From an uncultured Pseudomonadota bacterium (GTDB taxonomy: Bacteria > Myxococcota_A > UBA9160 > PR03): a DNA stretch of 64,000 bases. The notes below the pieces were generated by a model. That model was not told where the DNA came from, ran no database searches, and saw only the letters and a program-made list of their open reading frames with translations. The translations under genes were made by a program, and so were the position numbers. Location of the stretch: contig CAADGG010000040.1 in the NCBI GenBank assembly GCA_900696485.1, positions 49,141 to 113,140 on the forward strand, written 5' to 3'. Each line of letters starts with the position of its first letter. Position 1 is the stretch's first letter. Below, in pieces: positions 24,131 through 31,433 of the stretch.

Positions 24131-25138
24131 ATGATCCTGGGCGTCTCCGGACCGAACAGCGCAGGGAAGGGCGAGGTCGTCGCGTACCTGCAAGCGCGCA
24201 GCTTCTATCCGCTGTCGCTCTCCGATGCGATCCGCGAGGAGCTGCGGCGTCAGGGAGTCGACGAGACCCGCGAGCGCATGATCGAGACCGGGCGGGCGAT
24301 GCGGGCAGCGCACGGGCCCGGCGTTCTCGCCGCGCGCCTGGCCGCCACGATCCAGCCGGATCGGAACTACGTGATCGACTCGATCCGCCACCCGGCCGAG
24401 GTCGAGGCGTTGCGGGCCCTCGGCACGAAGTTCCAACTGCTGTGGGTCGACGCCGATCCGGCCCGGCGCTTCGAACGCATGCGCACGCGCGGGCGGCCCG
24501 GCGATCCCGACAGTCTCGAACGGTTGCTCGCGCTCGAGAGTCGCGAGCGCGGCAGTGAAGACGCGGCAATGCAGCAGCTCGACTCCGTCGCACGGCTCGC
24601 CGACGTCCAGTTGCGCAACGACGGTGACCTCGCCGCTCTCCATGCCCAGGTCCAGCACGTGCTCGAGACTTCGCTCGGCTTCGTGCGCCCCGGCTGGGAT
24701 GCCTATTTCCTGTCGATCGCGCAGGTGGTGGCCTCGCGCAGCAACTGCGTGAAGCGTCATGTCGGGGCGGTCATCGCCCGGGATCGGCGGATCGTCTCCA
24801 CCGGCTACAACGGAACGCCGCGGGGAGTCCGCAACTGCAACGAAGGCGGCTGTCCGCGCTGCAACAGCTTCGCCGAATCCGGCACCCGCCTCGACGAGTG
24901 TCTGTGCTCGCACGGGGAGGAGAACGCGATCATCCAGGCCGCCTATCACGGCGTCTCGGTTCGCGCCGGCTCGCTCTACACGACCTTCTTCCCGTGTCTC
25001 TTCTGCACCAAGCTGATCATCAATGCCGGCCTCAGCGAAGTGGTCTACAACGGCGCCTATCACCTCGACCGGCGCGCCGAGTCCCTGCTCACCGAAGCCG
25101 GCGTCGTGATCCGCCACGCCCCGCTCCCCCCGCGCTGA
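24131..25138 (+). CDS. P-loop kinase-like domain fused to dCMP deaminase-type zinc deaminase
   Basis: A 335-residue protein with two domains. Residues 1-180 look like a P-loop nucleotide-kinase fold: MILGVSGPNSAGKGEVVAYL has the phosphate loop (Gly12, Lys13), with YVIDSIRHPAEVEALRALG and WVDADPARRFERMRTRGR later. Residues about 190-335 are a deoxycytidylate deaminase domain: GYNGTPRG, CSHGEENAII (His261, Glu263), and FFPCLFCTKLIINAG (Cys289, Cys292). A role in pyrimidine deoxynucleotide balance is likely. Similar fusions occur in dCMP deaminases of other organisms and in some phage-defence deaminases, so both roles should be kept open. The native TGA at 25136-25138 lies 2 bp before a palindromic element. 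Confidence 0.85.
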   Translation: MILGVSGPNSAGKGEVVAYLQARSFYPLSLSDAIREELRRQGVDETRERMIETGRAMRAAHGPGVLAARLAATIQPDRNYVIDSIRHPAEVEALRALGTKFQLLWVDADPARRFERMRTRGRPGDPDSLERLLALESRERGSEDAAMQQLDSVARLADVQLRNDGDLAALHAQVQHVLETSLGFVRPGWDAYFLSIAQVVASRSNCVKRHVGAVIARDRRIVSTGYNGTPRGVRNCNEGGCPRCNSFAESGTRLDECLCSHGEENAIIQAAYHGVSVRAGSLYTTFFPCLFCTKLIINAGLSEVVYNGAYHLDRRAESLLTEAGVVIRHAPLPPR

Positions 25139-25140
25139 CC

Positions 25141-25239
25141 GTCAAGAAAGGGGTCGTCAAGAAAGGGGTCGGGTTGGAAGCGTCAACTTTTCCCCGGAAG
25201 GGGAAAAGTTGACGCTTCCAACCCGACCCCTTTCTTGAC
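25141..25239. repeat. Palindromic gene-end element, copy C, with partial arm duplication
   Basis: An 84-bp inverted repeat at 25156-25239 (perfect 40-nt arms around a GGAA loop at 25196-25199), preceded by an extra tandem copy of the first 15 arm bases (25141-25155, GTCAAGAAAGGGGTC). The arm differs from copy B at positions 14, 24, 25 and 40, and every change is mirrored in the other arm. The minus-strand gene at 25183-26346 reads in and ends VKKGVGLEASTFPLPGKS. The plus-strand deaminase gene stops 2 bp before the element and is not extended. Confidence 0.95.
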
Positions 25240-26346
25240 GGGCGCGCCGTCGAGGAGTTGGGTGAAGCCGCTGGGAGCGTGCGGGCCGATGACGAGTTGT
25301 TCGAGGACGCCGACGCCGTTGCGCTCGCCCATCCGCGCGCGACACAGCTGTTGGACGTGCAGGAAGCGGGGATCGAGCGGAGCGCAATCGGCGAGCGCCC
25401 AGGACTCGCTGGCCTGGGCTTCGCGGCCTTGCCAGATCCCATGTCCCCACTCGGGATGCAGATAGCCGAGGCCGAGCATCTGGAAGGTGAGGATCGGCTC
25501 GAGAACGATCTCCCGCCGCGCGCCGTGCGGCGCGACGAGGGTGAGGGTGGCGTGCGCCATCCGCCGTGTCCCCGGCTGCCAGACGATCCGATGATGCACG
25601 TCTCGGGTCGACTCGGCGTCGCCCGGATCCGTCGGGTCGCCGTCCGGCGCGAGCAGCGGCAGGACGACCCCGTTCTGGTGCCAGCGGGTGCCGGTGGCAT
25701 CTTCGTTCACCGCAAAGTGTGTGCAGCAGTCGTCGAATTGCAGGGGCGCCCAGAGCCAGAAGAACTGGGGATCCACCGGCGCGGGCCCCGGGGCGCGCTC
25801 TCCCAGCGGACGCACGCCCCAGGATCGATCCCGGCATCCGAGGACGACGCGGGGATCCAGCGACACGCGCTTCCCATCGATCGCGATCCAGCCCTCCCAG
25901 GTCCCGAACTGCGTGAAGCGCGTGACGTCCATCAGCAGCCGGCCGTGCTCGCGCCGCACGAAGCGCGGTTCCTCGGCAGCCGCGCTGCGAGCACGGAAGC
26001 GAAGCTCGGCCTCGAGCCCGGAGTCGTTGACGGCAACGCGCACGCGCAGCGTCCGCATCGGTTCCTCGATCTCGACCGTGATCGGCCCCACTCCGAGCGG
26101 CTCGCGAGCGCCGGCTTCGCACGAGGCGTGCAGCGCCTGCTGCCGGCCGTCGCGCACGACGCTGAAAGCGGCATCCCGGATCCCGCGATTGGGGTAGGTG
26201 CCGAACGCGACGGCGAAGAACAGGGCGCCGTCTTCGGTGTAGCCATTGAAGAAGAAGCGATCGTAGTGATTGCGATCACTGGTTCCCGGATGCAGCAAGG
26301 GCTCCGACGTGGGATGGACCGGATGATCGTCGAGCAGGTGCAGCAT
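25183..26346 (-). CDS. DUF7064-like protein of unknown function with palindrome-derived tail
   Basis: A 387-residue soluble protein. It contains DRNHYDRFFFNGYTEDGALFFAVAFGTYPNRGIRDAAFSVVRDG near the N-terminus and a second beta-rich half (DPQFFWLWAPLQFDDCCTHFAVNEDATGTRWHQNG). This is the style of a widespread uncharacterised family (DUF7064/7065-like) often found in genomes with lipid, steroid or xenobiotic degradation genes; the assignment is from memory of the pattern. The function is unknown. The natural end is near FTQLLDGAP; the frame then reads VKKGVGLEASTFPLPGKS from the palindrome. The gene follows coaE by 22 bp on the same strand. Confidence 0.7.
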   Translation of the reverse strand: MLHLLDDHPVHPTSEPLLHPGTSDRNHYDRFFFNGYTEDGALFFAVAFGTYPNRGIRDAAFSVVRDGRQQALHASCEAGAREPLGVGPITVEIEEPMRTLRVRVAVNDSGLEAELRFRARSAAAEEPRFVRREHGRLLMDVTRFTQFGTWEGWIAIDGKRVSLDPRVVLGCRDRSWGVRPLGERAPGPAPVDPQFFWLWAPLQFDDCCTHFAVNEDATGTRWHQNGVVLPLLAPDGDPTDPGDAESTRDVHHRIVWQPGTRRMAHATLTLVAPHGARREIVLEPILTFQMLGLGYLHPEWGHGIWQGREAQASESWALADCAPLDPRFLHVQQLCRARMGERNGVGVLEQLVIGPHAPSGFTQLLDGAPVKKGVGLEASTFPLPGKS

Positions 26347-26368
26347 CGGAGTCCTCGGGACGGCAGGA

Positions 26369-26989
26369 TCAAGCCTCGACCAGCACCTCGAAGAGTGCGC
26401 GAACCTGTCGTTCGGTGTCGTCGAGGGAGCCGCTGTTGTCGATCACGTGGTCCGCCAGCGCGCGCTTCTCGTCGATCGGGAGCTGTGCCGCCAGCCGGCG
26501 CTCGAGGTCCTCGCGGGTCCCCCGATCCCGTGCCAGCGCGCGGTCGATCTGCAGCTCGCGGGGCGCATAGACGAGCACGGTCTCCTCGAACCCGAGCCTC
26601 GACGGGTCGTTCGGTCCCGCCACGCGTCCTTCGAAGAGCAGGGGGATGTCGAGCACGACGAGCGGCGCCCCGGCCTGGCGCGCCGCTTCGAGCTCGCGGA
26701 CCATCTCGGCGCCCACGCGGGGGTGGACCATCGCGTTGAGGCGCGCGCGCGCAGCCGGGTCGCGGAACACGAGATCCCCGAGGCGCTTGCGATCCAGGGC
26801 GCCATCGGCGCCGATCACGTCGTTGCCGAAGGCGGCCGCCAGCTCGTCGAGAAGCGGTGAGCCCGCTGCCTGCAAACGATGCACGATCGCATCGGCGTCG
26901 ATCACGGTCGCTCCGGCGCGTGCCAGCATGCGTGCCACCGTACTCTTGCCGGTGCCGATTCCGCCGCTCAGTCCGATCACGCGAGTCAC
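26369..26989 (-). CDS. coaE: Dephospho-CoA kinase
   Basis: A 206-residue enzyme for the last step of coenzyme A synthesis. The P-loop GLSGGIGTGKSTVARMLARAGATVIDADAIVH is the CoaE signature. Other conserved segments are HPRVGAEMVRELEAA, VVLDIPLLFEG and RLAAQLPIDEKRALADHVIDNSGSLDDTERQV. GTG at 26989 is chosen because AGGGAG precedes it and the conserved N-terminus begins there; the longer frame to 27121 adds non-conserved residues. Confidence 0.93.
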   Translation of the reverse strand: MTRVIGLSGGIGTGKSTVARMLARAGATVIDADAIVHRLQAAGSPLLDELAAAFGNDVIGADGALDRKRLGDLVFRDPAARARLNAMVHPRVGAEMVRELEAARQAGAPLVVLDIPLLFEGRVAGPNDPSRLGFEETVLVYAPRELQIDRALARDRGTREDLERRLAAQLPIDEKRALADHVIDNSGSLDDTERQVRALFEVLVEA

Positions 26990-27131
26990 GGGGTCTCCCT
27001 GGGCTGGTGTGGCGGCGGGGCTGCGCTCGTGGTCCGAGCCGGATGCTAATGCTCGCCCGCGCCGGAAGCGACCCGTGCTCGTGCCCGGTGGCGCCCCGCC
27101 GCGGCCCTCGTGGATCCTCACAGCGACCTCG

Positions 27132-28781
27132 TCACAGCGGCCTCGTCAGATCCTCGCTCGCGGGCACGACGCAGTTCTTGCCAGCGGCCTTCGCGCGGTA
27201 GAGCGCCCGATCGGCGTCGTCGAAGAAGCTGCGACGGTCGCCACCGAAGGCAGCGACGCCGATCGAGACCGTGATTCGCATCGGAGCGCCCGAGGCACTG
27301 GTGCCGAACGATGATTCCGCGACGGTCGTGCGAATCTTCTCCGCCACGTAGATGGCATCCTCGAGCGGGGTGCCGGTGGCAAGGACCACGAACTCTTCCC
27401 CGCCGTAGCGCGCGAGGACATCGGACTCGCGAACGGACTCGTTGAGAATCCGAGCGATCCGCTCGAGGACCGCATCCCCCGCGGCATGGCCGAGGCTGTC
27501 GTTCAAGGCCTTGAAGTCGTCGATGTCGATCAGGAGCATGGCCAGCGGTTCTTCGGTCCGCGAGCTGCGCTTGATCTCTCGTGTCAGGGTGTCCTGGAAG
27601 TAGCGATGGTTGTGGAGCTTGGTGAGACCGTCGGTGATCGAGAGCTGCTCGAGGACCTCGTTGGCCTGTTGGAGCTGGTCGTTCTGCTCGCGAAGCTGCC
27701 GGTGCTGCTGGTCGATCTCCGAACGGCTGCGGCGCAGCCGGCGCGCCATGTCGTTGAAGGTCCGGGTCAGCAGGCCGATCTCGTCGCGCCTTCGATCCTC
27801 GGAGATCTCGACCTCCAGCTCGCCCTGGGAGATGCGTCGTGCGGCGTCGGAGAGCTGTTCGAGCGGACGCACGATCGCGGAGGTGATCTCGTAGGCGAGA
27901 AAGCTGAACAACAGCACGACGGCGAGATCGATCACGAAGATCCGCGTCACCACGGAGAACACCGCCGCGTACGCGTGCTCGACCGGCTGCGCCGCCACGA
28001 GACTCCAATCATCGACCCCGAGGCGCCGGCTGATGCCGATCGCGCGCCGGCCATCGGCGCTGCGGAACTCGAGCAGCCGCGGCCCTTCGCGGTGCGCCAG
28101 CAGCTCCGGGGGAAAGCGGTCGAAGGACCGCTCGGCCGGCGCGCTCCCGCTCGCCAGGATCCGGCCGTCGCGATCGACCAGGTGGACGATGGCTCCTGTC
28201 GAATCGTGGTCGAGGCCCAGCAGCTTTTCGGGGCGCGGCAGGGTGGCTTCGAGGCAACCGATCGGCCGTCCCGCCGGATCGTGGATCGGGACGGCGGCCA
28301 ACAGCACGCCGCCGACCGCCCGCAGCGCGGGAGGCAGTGCGGGATGGCTCGAGGTCCCCGGCGCCGCCGGCGGCCGATCGGTTTCCGGTCCGGCCGCTGT
28401 CCGCACGTTGCCCTGCGCGTCGAGAATCCTGATGTTCGGCAGCAGAGGGAAGGCGCGGAGCCGCTCTTCGAGCAGCGCTTCGGCCGCGAGGATGTGGTGA
28501 CCGGCCCCGGCCGCCGTACCCGACACGGCGGGTTCGCGCGCGAGCCGTTCGAGCATGGCCAGCGCGTCCCGTGTCGCGCCGTCGAAGCGGCGGTTCGCCT
28601 GGCGCAGAACCGCCGGGTAGCTCTCTTCGAGATGCGTGCGCACGAACGCGTAGGTGGACTGGACCGAAATCCAGCTCACCACCAACGAGGTTACGAAGGT
28701 CGACAGGAAGACGAAGAAGATGATCTTCGTCGCCAGGCTGTCGCGCGGCTGCCGCCGCTCGGCGAGCCAGGAATCGGACAT
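27132..28781 (-). CDS. Membrane diguanylate cyclase (sensor-HAMP-GGDEF)
   Basis: A 549-residue signalling protein producing cyclic di-GMP. Residues about 16-40 form a first helix (LATKIIFFVFLSTFVTSLVVSWISV). A periplasmic cache-like sensor region of about 230 residues follows, then a second helix (IFVIDLAVVLLFSFLAYEITSAIV), a HAMP linker (RPLEQLSDAARRISQGELEVEI), a coiled coil rich in Gln, and a GGDEF domain. The active site is YGGEEF starting at Gly460. RxxD (RESD) lies exactly five residues before it, the standard product-inhibition I-site. ITDGLTKLHNHRYF marks the domain start. All catalytic residues look intact, so activity is expected. Confidence 0.93.
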   Translation of the reverse strand: MSDSWLAERRQPRDSLATKIIFFVFLSTFVTSLVVSWISVQSTYAFVRTHLEESYPAVLRQANRRFDGATRDALAMLERLAREPAVSGTAAGAGHHILAAEALLEERLRAFPLLPNIRILDAQGNVRTAAGPETDRPPAAPGTSSHPALPPALRAVGGVLLAAVPIHDPAGRPIGCLEATLPRPEKLLGLDHDSTGAIVHLVDRDGRILASGSAPAERSFDRFPPELLAHREGPRLLEFRSADGRRAIGISRRLGVDDWSLVAAQPVEHAYAAVFSVVTRIFVIDLAVVLLFSFLAYEITSAIVRPLEQLSDAARRISQGELEVEISEDRRRDEIGLLTRTFNDMARRLRRSRSEIDQQHRQLREQNDQLQQANEVLEQLSITDGLTKLHNHRYFQDTLTREIKRSSRTEEPLAMLLIDIDDFKALNDSLGHAAGDAVLERIARILNESVRESDVLARYGGEEFVVLATGTPLEDAIYVAEKIRTTVAESSFGTSASGAPMRITVSIGVAAFGGDRRSFFDDADRALYRAKAAGKNCVVPASEDLTRPL

Positions 28782-29187
28782 CGGAGGGCGCTCCCTGCGT
28801 CCTCGCGTCATCGGCTTGCCGAGGGCTGCGCTTGATCCGCTCGCGAAACCCCGGGCGACTCGCGCGCCGACGTCCCAACCAGCCGGAAATCCGCATGAAT
28901 CTTTGCGACGTCGGCGCCCCTCCAGTACACTACGCCGGCTTTTCGGGCGGGGTGGACAGGGCCCGAGCCGTCCCCGCTCGAGTCGCCATCGCCCGCTCCG
29001 TGGCCCCGCGCTCCGTGGCCCCGGATCGGCCGGAGGCGCGCCGAAGGGGTGTGGCGGGGCAGCCGCGCGGCCCTCCCATCGTGCGGGCGTTCGGGCGGAG
29101 TGCGGGTGTTCGGGCGGAGCGCGTTCTCGGCCGCCCGGGCGTTCTCGGGTGGCTGCGATCGCAACGCGAGGGGAGCCGGAAGAGCGC
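28782..29187. other. 406-bp intergenic region with promoter and repeat-rich leader of the pheA operon
   Basis: No gene is seen here. It separates the divergent diguanylate cyclase and pheA genes. A promoter candidate is at 28903-28931, leaving a leader of about 250 nt. The leader holds a 14-bp direct repeat CGCTCCGTGGCCCC at 28994-29007 and 29009-29022. Downstream are GTTCGGGCGGAG repeats and two GCGTTCTCGG repeats between about 29089 and 29157. I found no convincing leader peptide rich in Phe or Tyr codons. Confidence 0.6.
28903..28931 (+). promoter_or_regulatory. Candidate sigma70-type promoter for the pheA operon
   Basis: TTGCGA at 28903-28908 and TACACT at 28926-28931 with an ideal 17-nt spacer. 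Each hexamer matches four of six consensus bases. It is correctly oriented for pheA and is followed by an unusually long leader. Confidence 0.55.
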
Positions 29188-30336
29188 ATGGCCCGAAGCC
29201 CCGAAACCAGTCCGGCGTCCGGCACGGACGATCCGAAGATCGATGCGGAGCTCGCGACGCTGCGGACCGAGATCGATCGCGTCGACCGTGCGCTGCTGGC
29301 ACGGCTGAACGAGCGGGCTGCGCTCGGTCAGCAGGTCGGGAGGCTCAAGAGCCGGGCCGGCCGGCCGGTGTTTTCGGCCGCCCGGGAGCGGGACCTGCTG
29401 GCGGCGCTGTGCCGCGACAATCCCGGGCCGTTTCCGACCGACGCGATCGAGCCGGTGTTTCGGGAGATCATCTCCGCCACCCGCGCCCTCGAGTCTCCGC
29501 TTCGGATCGCCTATCTCGGGCCCGAGGGCACCTTTGCGCACGAGGCGACGCGGCGGTACTTCGGTGCGGCGGCGACGCTGGTCGCGGTGAGCCCCATCGC
29601 CGAGATCTTCGCCGCCGTCGAGCGCGGTGAGGTCGAGCACGGGGTGGCTCCCGTCGAGAACACGACGCAGGGGGTCGTGACCGAGACGCTGGACACGCTC
29701 GCCACCGCGCAGGTGGGCCTGTGCGGCGAGATGCTGCTGCGGGTTTCGTACCAGTTGCTCTCGCGCAGCGGCCGGATCGAGGACGTGAGGAGCGTCGCGT
29801 CGCACCCGCAGGGGCTGGCGCAGTGTCGGATCTGGCTCGATCGCCATCTGCCCGGAATCGAGCGCATCGAGACGCCCAGTACCGCAGCAGCCGCGCGGCT
29901 GGCGGCCGCCGAACCCGGTGTGGCTGCGGTCGCTGGCGCCGCGGCCGGCGAGACCTACGGCTTGACGCCGGTCGCCCGGGCGATCGAGGACCGCCGCGAC
30001 AACACCACGCGCTTCCTCCTGCTCGGCCGCCAGACGGCGGCGCCCAGCGGACAGGATCTCACCTGCGCGGTGTTCACCGTGCGCAAGACGCAGCCCGGTG
30101 CCCTGCACGGATTGCTCGAGCCGTTCGCTCGTCACGGCGTGAACCTCACGTCGATCCAGTCGCGGCCGATGCCGGGCAAGCCGTTCGAGTATCTGTTCTT
30201 CCTCGATCTCGAAGGCCATCGGGAAGACGCGAACGTGGTGACCGCGCTCGGCGAGGCTTCGGCAGCGGCCCACTCCTACCGTGTGCTCGGCTCGTTTCCA
30301 CGCGCCAGCGCGGCCGGCGAAGCGGGCGTCCCGTGA
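29188..30336 (+). CDS. pheA: Bifunctional chorismate mutase / prephenate dehydratase (P-protein)
   Basis: A 382-residue enzyme of phenylalanine biosynthesis. Residues about 20-100 are an AroQ-type chorismate mutase (IDAELATLRTEIDRVDRALLARLNERAALGQQVGRLK). The prephenate dehydratase follows (RIAYLGPEGTFAHEATRRYFG, APVENTTQGVVTETLD) with its catalytic TRF in DNTTRFLLLG. The C-terminal ACT regulatory domain has GALHGLLEPFARHGVNLTSIQSRP, so feedback inhibition by phenylalanine is likely. ATG at 29188 follows a GGAAGAG stretch. The TGA overlaps the hisC GTG. Confidence 0.95.
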   Translation: MARSPETSPASGTDDPKIDAELATLRTEIDRVDRALLARLNERAALGQQVGRLKSRAGRPVFSAARERDLLAALCRDNPGPFPTDAIEPVFREIISATRALESPLRIAYLGPEGTFAHEATRRYFGAAATLVAVSPIAEIFAAVERGEVEHGVAPVENTTQGVVTETLDTLATAQVGLCGEMLLRVSYQLLSRSGRIEDVRSVASHPQGLAQCRIWLDRHLPGIERIETPSTAAAARLAAAEPGVAAVAGAAAGETYGLTPVARAIEDRRDNTTRFLLLGRQTAAPSGQDLTCAVFTVRKTQPGALHGLLEPFARHGVNLTSIQSRPMPGKPFEYLFFLDLEGHREDANVVTALGEASAAAHSYRVLGSFPRASAAGEAGVP

Positions 30337-31433
30337 GCGTCGCCGGACGGGTGAAGCCGTGGATCGCGGCGCTCCAGCCCTACGTGCCCGGCAAGCCGAT
30401 CGAGGAACTCGAGCGCGAGCTCGGGCTGACGGACGTCGTGAAGCTCGCCTCGAACGAGAACCCGCTCGGTCCGTCGCCGAAGGCGCTCGCGGCCGTCCGC
30501 GCCGCGCTCGGAGGGGTCCATCGCTATCCCGACGGGGCGTGCTTCCGGTTGCGCGACAAACTTTCGCGCCGGCTCGACGTGGCCCCCGGGCAACTCGTGT
30601 TCGGCTGCGGCGCCGACGAGATCCTCGAGCTGGTCGCCAAGGCCTTCCTCGGACCCGGCGACGAATGCGTCTTCGCGTGGCCGTCGTTCGCGATGTACCC
30701 GATCGTCACCCGCGGGATGGGCGCCACGCCGGTCGCGGTGCCGCTCGACGCGCAGCTCGTACACGATCTCGATGCGATCGCACAGGCGATCGGGGCCCAC
30801 ACACGTGTGGTCATCGTATGCAATCCGAACAACCCCACCGGCACCAGCGTGGGCGCGGAGGCCTTCGAGCGCTTCGCGACGGCGCTGCCGGAGGATCTGG
30901 TCCTCGTGATCGACGAGGCCTATGTCGACTTCGCGCGGCGCCCGGATTTCCCCGATGCCCTCGCGTGGGTGCGCCGGCGACCCGGCACGCTCGTGATGCG
31001 GACCTTCTCGAAGAGCGTCGGCCTCGCCGGCCTGCGCGTCGGCTACGGCATTGCGGATCCAGAGCTGGCGGGCTTTCTCGAACGCGCGCGGCATCCGTTC
31101 AACGTGAATCTGCTCGCCGAGGTGGCCGCCGCGGCTGCGCTCGACGACCACGAGCATCTCGAGCGCACGCGGCGACTCAACGCCGAGGGCATCGAGCTGC
31201 TGACCCGCGAGCTCGGGGCCCTCGGCATCGAGGTCTGGCCGAGCGAGGCCAACTTCGTGCTCGCCCGGCCCGGCCCTGGCGCCTACGAGCGGCTGCTCCG
31301 GGAGGGTGTGATCGTCCGGCCGCTCGCCGGATTCGGCCTGCCCGAGCATGTCCGGATCTCGATCGGTCTGCCCGACGAGAACGAGCGGCTGGTGAAGGCA
31401 CTCCGGCGCATGATCGAGGAGGACGCGCGATGA
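30333..31433 (+). CDS. hisC: Histidinol-phosphate aminotransferase family (aromatic/histidinol-phosphate)
   Basis: A 366-residue class I/II PLP aminotransferase. VKLASNENPLGPSPKALAAVRAAL is the HisC opening, with ADEILELVAKAFLGPGDECVFAWPSFAMYP, VCNPNNPTGT, and the PLP lysine in TFSKSVGLAGLRVGYG. Placed between pheA and tyrA, it probably also serves as the aromatic aminotransferase that converts phenylpyruvate and 4-hydroxyphenylpyruvate, as proposed for hisC genes in this context. GTG at 30333 overlaps the pheA stop, and its own TGA overlaps the tyrA ATG. Confidence 0.92.
   Translation: MSVAGRVKPWIAALQPYVPGKPIEELERELGLTDVVKLASNENPLGPSPKALAAVRAALGGVHRYPDGACFRLRDKLSRRLDVAPGQLVFGCGADEILELVAKAFLGPGDECVFAWPSFAMYPIVTRGMGATPVAVPLDAQLVHDLDAIAQAIGAHTRVVIVCNPNNPTGTSVGAEAFERFATALPEDLVLVIDEAYVDFARRPDFPDALAWVRRRPGTLVMRTFSKSVGLAGLRVGYGIADPELAGFLERARHPFNVNLLAEVAAAAALDDHEHLERTRRLNAEGIELLTRELGALGIEVWPSEANFVLARPGPGAYERLLREGVIVRPLAGFGLPEHVRISIGLPDENERLVKALRRMIEEDAR

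Noticed and set aside
24898..25212. Plus-strand frame ending VKKGVVKKGVGLEASTFPRKGKS
   Set aside because: It overlaps the deaminase gene in another frame. The deaminase has its own stop at 25136-25138, so this is not a fifth tailed gene.
2855..25239. Palindromes as CRISPR repeats or as tRNA/ncRNA genes
   Set aside because: Each locus has one palindrome without regularly spaced spacers. The perfect 40-bp stem has no cloverleaf or known RNA motif.
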